NCBI GenBank assembly: GCA_911728455.2
Contig: OU452234.1
Span: forward strand, 8,405,531-8,469,530
DNA: 64,000 nucleotides
Reading direction: 5' to 3'
Origin: Marthasterias glacialis
Taxonomy: Eukaryota > Echinodermata > Asteroidea > Forcipulatida > Asteriidae
The notes beneath the pieces are model-generated. The model did not search any database. It had not been told where the DNA came from and worked only from the letters and a program-made list of their open reading frames with translations. Positions 58,557 to 64,000 of the stretch are shown here, piece after piece; positions within the stretch are counted from its first letter, which is position 1; every line of letters starts with the position of its first letter. A program made the translations under genes and the position numbers.

Positions 58557-59473
58557 ATCACTGTAACGCGATTGGTACGCCAGTCAACAGTACTACAGGA
58601 CACCATAAAACAGTTCAACAGGTCAACATAAAACACTGACAATGGCTGCATCAGTGAAATTTGACATGTTGTCTGAGATCCTGGTACTTGCTTTTTATTT
58701 TTAGCATTAGTGTGGAGTACTATTCAGTTCAGAGGGAGTCAGTGTAGAGGATTCACAATGCATGCCTTCATTTGTGCTGAGAAAAGCATATCAAAACTAG
58801 CTTATAAATATCCTTGTTATCCACATCCCTGTAGAGAACGCTTCTAACATTTTTGAAAGTTTCACATTATTTTTATTGACTTACTGTGTATGTTGCAACA
58901 AATATAAAAAAAAATTCCACAATATTCTGTGAAAAAAAACTCTCAGAGTTAAATTCTTTGTGGCGTATTGTAATATTGTGAATCACCTGAAAAAGACACT
59001 CATGTACTCAAAGACTAGTTTGCAAACTTGATAGAACCCTAATAAATTTTCCTTATTCTTTTTTCTCAGCAAAATTAATCGAAAAATAAGCTTTTAAGAC
59101 TGTATTTACTTAGTTGCTCAAGTTTTTGAAACAATGTCAAACTTGTTTCAATAAAGTTGTGAAGAACTTTGATTTCCAGTAATTCAATATATGATGATGT
59201 CATTATGATGTTGCAATTTCCATCACAACTGAAATTTTAACTGAAATTCCCGCAGTGGCTATTTTACATCCTGATTAAAATCAATAAGGGAAATCATTTA
59301 GTTCCAAATTTGGGGCCAAAAAATTGCATTTTTTTCTGAGTGCTTTTGTTATGCTGTGAAGGCAGTATATATATAAGGATTGGAATAAATATACTTTTAC
59401 AGTAACCAATGATAAACCATTCCTTTATAATATGTTTCTTGAAAACTACAGGATTAATAAGATTGTGAAACCC

Positions 59474-60060
59474 TTAAAGATACATGGTCCATGCTCAAGC
59501 CAATTTGTGCTCGAAATGAATTGATTCCAGTCAACGAAAGTTATGAGGACGTTATTTGTAACAAATAAAATTGATAAATACTGATTTCAGGTTGCAGAAC
59601 TCTACAAAAACGTTGTTTTTGAAATGGCTTACTTTCGGACTTTGACAACTCTTTTACAAAGCGCAGCCTAATCAATACGTACAACGTGACCTAGGCACGG
59701 TTGACACATCGTATATCATACCCTGGCCGGCCATAGGCCAGCCAATCAGGGTGCAATGTATACAGATGCATTATTCATCATGTTAGCACAATGATTAATA
59801 TTTTAAAATTCACTATTCACTATTTTAAAATTTGTGCATGTTGAATTAGACACGCCCATGCTTTTTTTTAACGTGCAGGTGTATTTATTGTTCCACATTA
59901 ATTCATTCTCATTTTTTTTTTTAATTACCTATTCTTTGATGGAGTGTTTCGTTCGATATCTCATCTGAAAGTTCATAACTTTGGTCATCCTATAAAAATT
60001 GTAGCATTGGATTCATTTCTTAAGGTAAGAACAGGTTGAGCATGGACCGTATATCTTTAA
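59474..60060. mobile_element. TIR element, TTAAAGATAYAYGGTCCATG ends
   Basis: TTAAAGATACATGGTCCATG at the left and CATGGACCGTATATCTTTAA at the right are inverse with two changes, extended by CTCAA / TTGAG. It is 587 bp and non-coding. Confidence 0.87.
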
Positions 60061-60902
60061 ACCAATGATGTTCCAGCCCTCTAAAGGCTGTTATTATGAA
60101 ATCCCCAAACTACAGAAATACCGATTATTTGTTTTCAGAATCAGCAAAATACATGCAAGGTGTGCTGTCCTTTTTATGCCATTTTTTAATGATTTCTTTT
60201 GTCGCGTTTTTTGTTTGGAGCAGCATATTTACATCAGCAGCATATATTGGAAATAGTTCAAACTATAATTTTTTAAAAGATGTATTCAAGATGAAAGTTT
60301 TCTCACAGCCATATTTTCAGCTTCTTACAGCCCTGTGTTTTTTATTTCATTTTACATTTCAATGTTAATCACTTTGATTTTCTCTTTTGTCTTACTCTGT
60401 TAGCCTTTAGATCATTTGTAGTCTAACAAAAGTATCTTTTTGTAAAATCTTGAGAGAGGTTTGAGTTACTGTTAGTACCATGGCAATACCTCTGTAAGAG
60501 TCATAGACTCTCTAAAGGAAGCCTGAGGTGTGACAACAAATTGTTTCAATCAGTGTGGTATTATAGGCTCCAGAGGTTGATCAGAGTCAACTTTGAAAGG
60601 AAGTTTGCTGCAGCACCATGTGCAGTTCTGAAATGGTCAAAAGAACCATCAGTTTAACACATTTGGCGTTTGATATGTGGGAGGGTGTACCCCCCTCCTA
60701 TTGTGTCTTCATTGTGTTCTGGAAATCTCTGGAATTCTTTTGAGGATTTTAGGAGGTACTTCTGTACAAGAGGGGAAGAGTGTTCTAGAGTATGGGAACA
60801 TTTGTTGGGGGAGGGGGACCTCCCTCTGGCATATTGGGCATGGTATAGTTTAACAACACAATGTTTGATCAGTAAGATGATAAGCAGCATGTATCATCAG
60901 GT

Positions 60903-61011
60903 GTGGATTTCACAAAGCACTAGGACTAGTCTTATCTTGAGATAGGATGAGTAACTAGTCCTAACTTATAGGACTAGTCGTAAGTTAGGACTAGTTTTGT
61001 GAAATCCACAA
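60903..61011. mobile_element. Palindromic MITE, GTGGATTTCACAAA termini
   Basis: GTGGATTTCACAAAGCACTA and TAGTTTTGTGAAATCCAC are inverse ends. Inside are repeated AGGACTAGT / ACTAGTCCT blocks. It probably belongs to the same broad group as 29022-29166. Confidence 0.82.
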
Positions 61012-61797
61012 TGTAGTTGACTGACCGATTAGGCCCACCATTGCAAATTTGTATAGCAAATACTGAAGTGTGATGGACATGTGCTCAATGCAGTTATTCT
61101 AATGATGGCAGCTTGTTCACATTTTGTAATTTAGTTTTAAAATATATGACTTTGTAGGCATCCAGCCATGGTTATGATTGGTCATGGTATTGAAGACCAA
61201 AGTTTATTGGACTAGTTGGTTTTACAAAATTCCTAACAAAGTCTTACCATCATGCAAAGTTTCAATTCTGTGTTTGTTGTTGGTTTTTTTTTATTTTTTT
61301 ATTTATTTGTGTTCGAGCATTTATACATAGTTTCCCTCCCGATGGGTTTTCTTATTTGTGATTATGTAGCCTATATGCTTTTGTAATGCAGTCTTCCAGG
61401 CCCCATCCCTTTTATTAACTGAAACATTGCCAAAGATGATTATTTACAATGTTATATTTTATTGTTTGAAATGTATATCTGACTCCTCTATTTTCAGTGG
61501 AAACCAATATCAGTACAGTATTGCAACTCTTAAAGTAAAAGATCATAGAAATTGACTTGTGTTCATGACAGAAAATGTAAATAGTGTAAATATGTTATGA
61601 TGATTTATAGTATTGTTTCTTCATGATAAAACTTGACATCTTTAAAATGTTTCAGAGATGTGCTGATGATCATTGCTCTGCTTTTGTCTGATTGAATTGG
61701 ACCTGCTTGTCTGTTGATTGGTAGAGAAAGGGGACTTTAGCTATGGTTGACTGCAGTCACACACTGTGCTGTTCTGTTGATTTTAAGAGAGGCTCTT

Positions 61798-62198
61798 AGG
61801 TCAAATTCAGTTTTGTGATGCACTCATTTTCCAGTAGATTTATGATTGTGGAAAAAGTATTACAAGCCTCTATCCTCATGTTAAAACATTGTAAAATGCT
61901 CACACCCTTCCAGTGCAAAATTTGTTAACATCTAAAATTATCCTTTGGCATCACATTTCAAACATATGAATCTAACTTTTTAGTAAATTTTGAGATATTC
62001 AATTAAATTGACATTGAAATTGACCTTATGACTAATGAACAATTCCTGTGTGGAATGTACAAACCCATTTTATGATTGACATGAAGTCATGTTTCAAACT
62101 TTGCTCGGAAAGATGTCAATTGATAACATTTTACATTATTTTAAAGTGAGCACTCTATCTGCTTGAAAATGAGTGCATCACAAAACTGAATTTGACCT
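61798..62198. mobile_element. TIR element, perfect 34-bp inverted ends
   Basis: AGGTCAAATTCAGTTTTGTG...CATTTTC is matched without error by GAAAATG...CACAAAACTGAATTTGACCT. It is 401 bp and non-coding. Perfect ends suggest a young insertion. Confidence 0.93.
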
Positions 62199-63579
62199 TG
62201 GAGTCCCTGTTCAGTACTGTTCAGTTCTTATCAACATTTACTCTATTGTGTTCTGTGTTGCTCCTCTGTGCTGTCCTCTGCTGCCATCTGTTGTGGTGTT
62301 CTTATGTACACTTCCCCCCTTTTTTCTCTTCTGCTATTTTCTTTGCTCTGCTGCTGGGTGGTCTGTTCTATGTCTGATTTGCTGTGCTTGGCCTAACACT
62401 GCTCTGCTTTAAGTGTGCTTCATTGCATCCTTGAACACAGTACAACTTTGCAAAAATCTTCAATTTTTTCTGCAACAACTTCACATCGTAGAAATTTCTA
62501 AATGTATGCACTTAACACAAATGGTGTAGAATTGGACCTTCTTGCATAAATGATTTTTTTGTTGTCAACAAGGCAAATTGTTTTGTTGTTTTTTTTTTTT
62601 TTTTAAAGAACAGAATGACCTTTTTCCAACACCGAGTTTATAACATTGTTGCAATGAGCTGATTATGAAGTCCCAATGATTCCTTTTGTCTTCTCTGCAT
62701 TGTTACATATAAATCATCAACATTTATCTGCGTCTCTCATTGTTTCTTGTTTTCCAACTCAGTTCAGCTTTGCTTTGCAGTGTTCTTCTCAGTGTACTGC
62801 CCATCTGTGTTTTACATATTTTAAGTCCAAACTGAAGATTTGTGTGAATTGACTGGATGCAATGTAAAGAGGGTTACTGTCATATTGGGAATTGTGTACG
62901 CTGTTATTTTTGCCACAGCATAGTGTTGCAGCATTAACAACATCAAACATCTCTCCTCTTCAAAAGATAAATTTTCCAATTTGTGTTATTGATATCAGAC
63001 AATTAAGACAAAGTGTAGCCAATTCAAAAACTTTGATGAAATATATTTCCTTAACCTTCATAGATTGGACTTAATACCATTGTTTATAAATGTTCCATAT
63101 TGGAATAAGCTCCAAGAAATGTATGCATACTATAAGCCATGAAGAAGCTATATCGATGTATTATATATGTATTTGGTACAAATATCAGGCAGTAAATAAA
63201 ATGCAAATCAGCTGAAAACCAAATGTGTATATTTTATTAATGTCTTCTGACTGTGTCTAAAAGTAAGGAAGAAATTGAAGAACACGTAACATTCAAAATG
63301 TAGACATGGTGAAGGGTTCACACTATTAGAGGGGATAATGCTCTTTACAGTTTATTTAAAGTGTATGGAAATATTTGTTTTTTCAGGATGCTATTCTAGG
63401 ACAATTTGGCACATCCAATGGGCAGGCATGCAACTTTTCTTTGGATCAGCTTGTTTTTCACCCCACACTCATGCCTTTGAAAATTGAAAAATTTAATTCA
63501 GCAACCTTGGCTTATTTTAACCCAAGAAATGTGTGAAATTTATTAGAATTGGATTAGACCTACCTGTCTCGATCGACAT
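62199..63579. other. CABLES 3' flank, nothing recognised
   Basis: T-rich DNA with short frames of low complexity. No gene or clear repeat is seen. Confidence 0.4.
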
Positions 63580-63925
63580 CAGGGGCGGATCCAGGGGGGC
63601 ATGCCCCGCCCCCATTTTTCCTTCCGAAGGAAAAATCAAGATATCATCCCGCCCACTTGCTATGAGAAATAAACTTTCGACATTATACTACAATGTTCAC
63701 TGTAATGTCGAACAATAAGAGGCGGGTTAAAAACGATGTTTATGCTTTTCAGGACATTTGAGGGTGCTGTTTAGGGACATTTGAGGGCCCCGGACCCCAC
63801 ACTGTTAGGGCTTGGCGCTACACGCTTGCAGTCGCCACAATTTGCCTTCAATCATCATTTACTGCTTGATCGGTTAATTTCACGCACCCCCCTTTTTTTT
63901 GTGGAAAATCCTGGATCTGCCCCTG
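63580..63925. mobile_element. MITE, CAGGGGCGGATCCAGG termini (copy 2)
   Basis: It has the same termini as 9913-10314 (one change on the right) with flanks GACAT / GATAT as a probable 5-bp target duplication. The internal block with GGAAGGAAAA, GTGGGCGGGAT and ACATTACAGTGAAC is shared with copy 1 in the opposite orientation. Confidence 0.87.
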
Positions 63926-64000
63926 GATATCCACTATGCTAAGTTGAGTTTGTAAATTGAGTTTAAATGGATTTTGTCACTGAACAATAAATACCAATTT

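Noticed and set aside
62173-62412. 79-codon hydrophobic frame
   Set aside because: Low-complexity T/C-rich DNA partly inside a TIR element. The apparent membrane segments are compositional.

Overview
This window looks like nuclear DNA of a marine invertebrate deuterostome, most likely an echinoderm and possibly a starfish. That placement is an inference from the two host genes, both built of many small exons with GT-AG introns, and from dense short non-autonomous repeats: MITE-like TIR elements, tRNA-headed SINEs, palindromic minisatellites and C/G runs. I see no bacterial genes and no LTR retroelement or virus-like element that I can recognise.

Two protein-coding genes lie head to head, with about 7.7 kb between their start codons. 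The minus strand from 33731 down to 2456 carries a TRPA1-like ankyrin TRP channel. I could place 21 exons whose splice phases all agree. They encode about 945 residues: a short N-terminus, about 16 ankyrin repeats, the linker, and S1 to S5. The pore loop, S6 and C-terminus were not found and probably lie to the left of position 1. The plus strand from 41463 to 56346 carries a complete CABLES gene (CDK5 and ABL1 enzyme substrate), 10 exons and about 544 residues, ending in the atypical cyclin box.

Region by region: 1-2455 has no exon and a TTAA microsatellite. 2456-16003 holds the transmembrane and distal ankyrin exons of TRPA1, with a four-unit 170-bp repeat element, SINE-like sequences and MITEs in the introns. 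16004-25011 is intronic, with a palindromic 21-bp minisatellite (17457-17765), one ankyrin exon, and a long inverted repeat with 0.63-kb arms (23569-24975). 25012-28003 has four ankyrin exons. 28004-33521 is the first intron, with hairpin elements, a 57-bp minisatellite and a second 21-bp minisatellite. 33732-41462 is intergenic: a tandem duplication just upstream of the TRPA1 start, unassigned short ORFs and an inverted copy of the 170-bp repeat element. 41463-56346 is CABLES. 56347-64000 is CABLES 3' flank, possibly a long 3' UTR, filled with TIR elements and SINEs.

The two genes have no known functional link: one is a sensory cation channel, the other a cell-cycle/kinase adaptor. The most unusual DNA features are the two 21-bp palindromic arrays, which share a frame but differ by symmetrical substitutions in the core, the long inverted repeat next to a TRPA1 exon, the repeated four-unit hairpin element, and a probable GC-AG intron in TRPA1.
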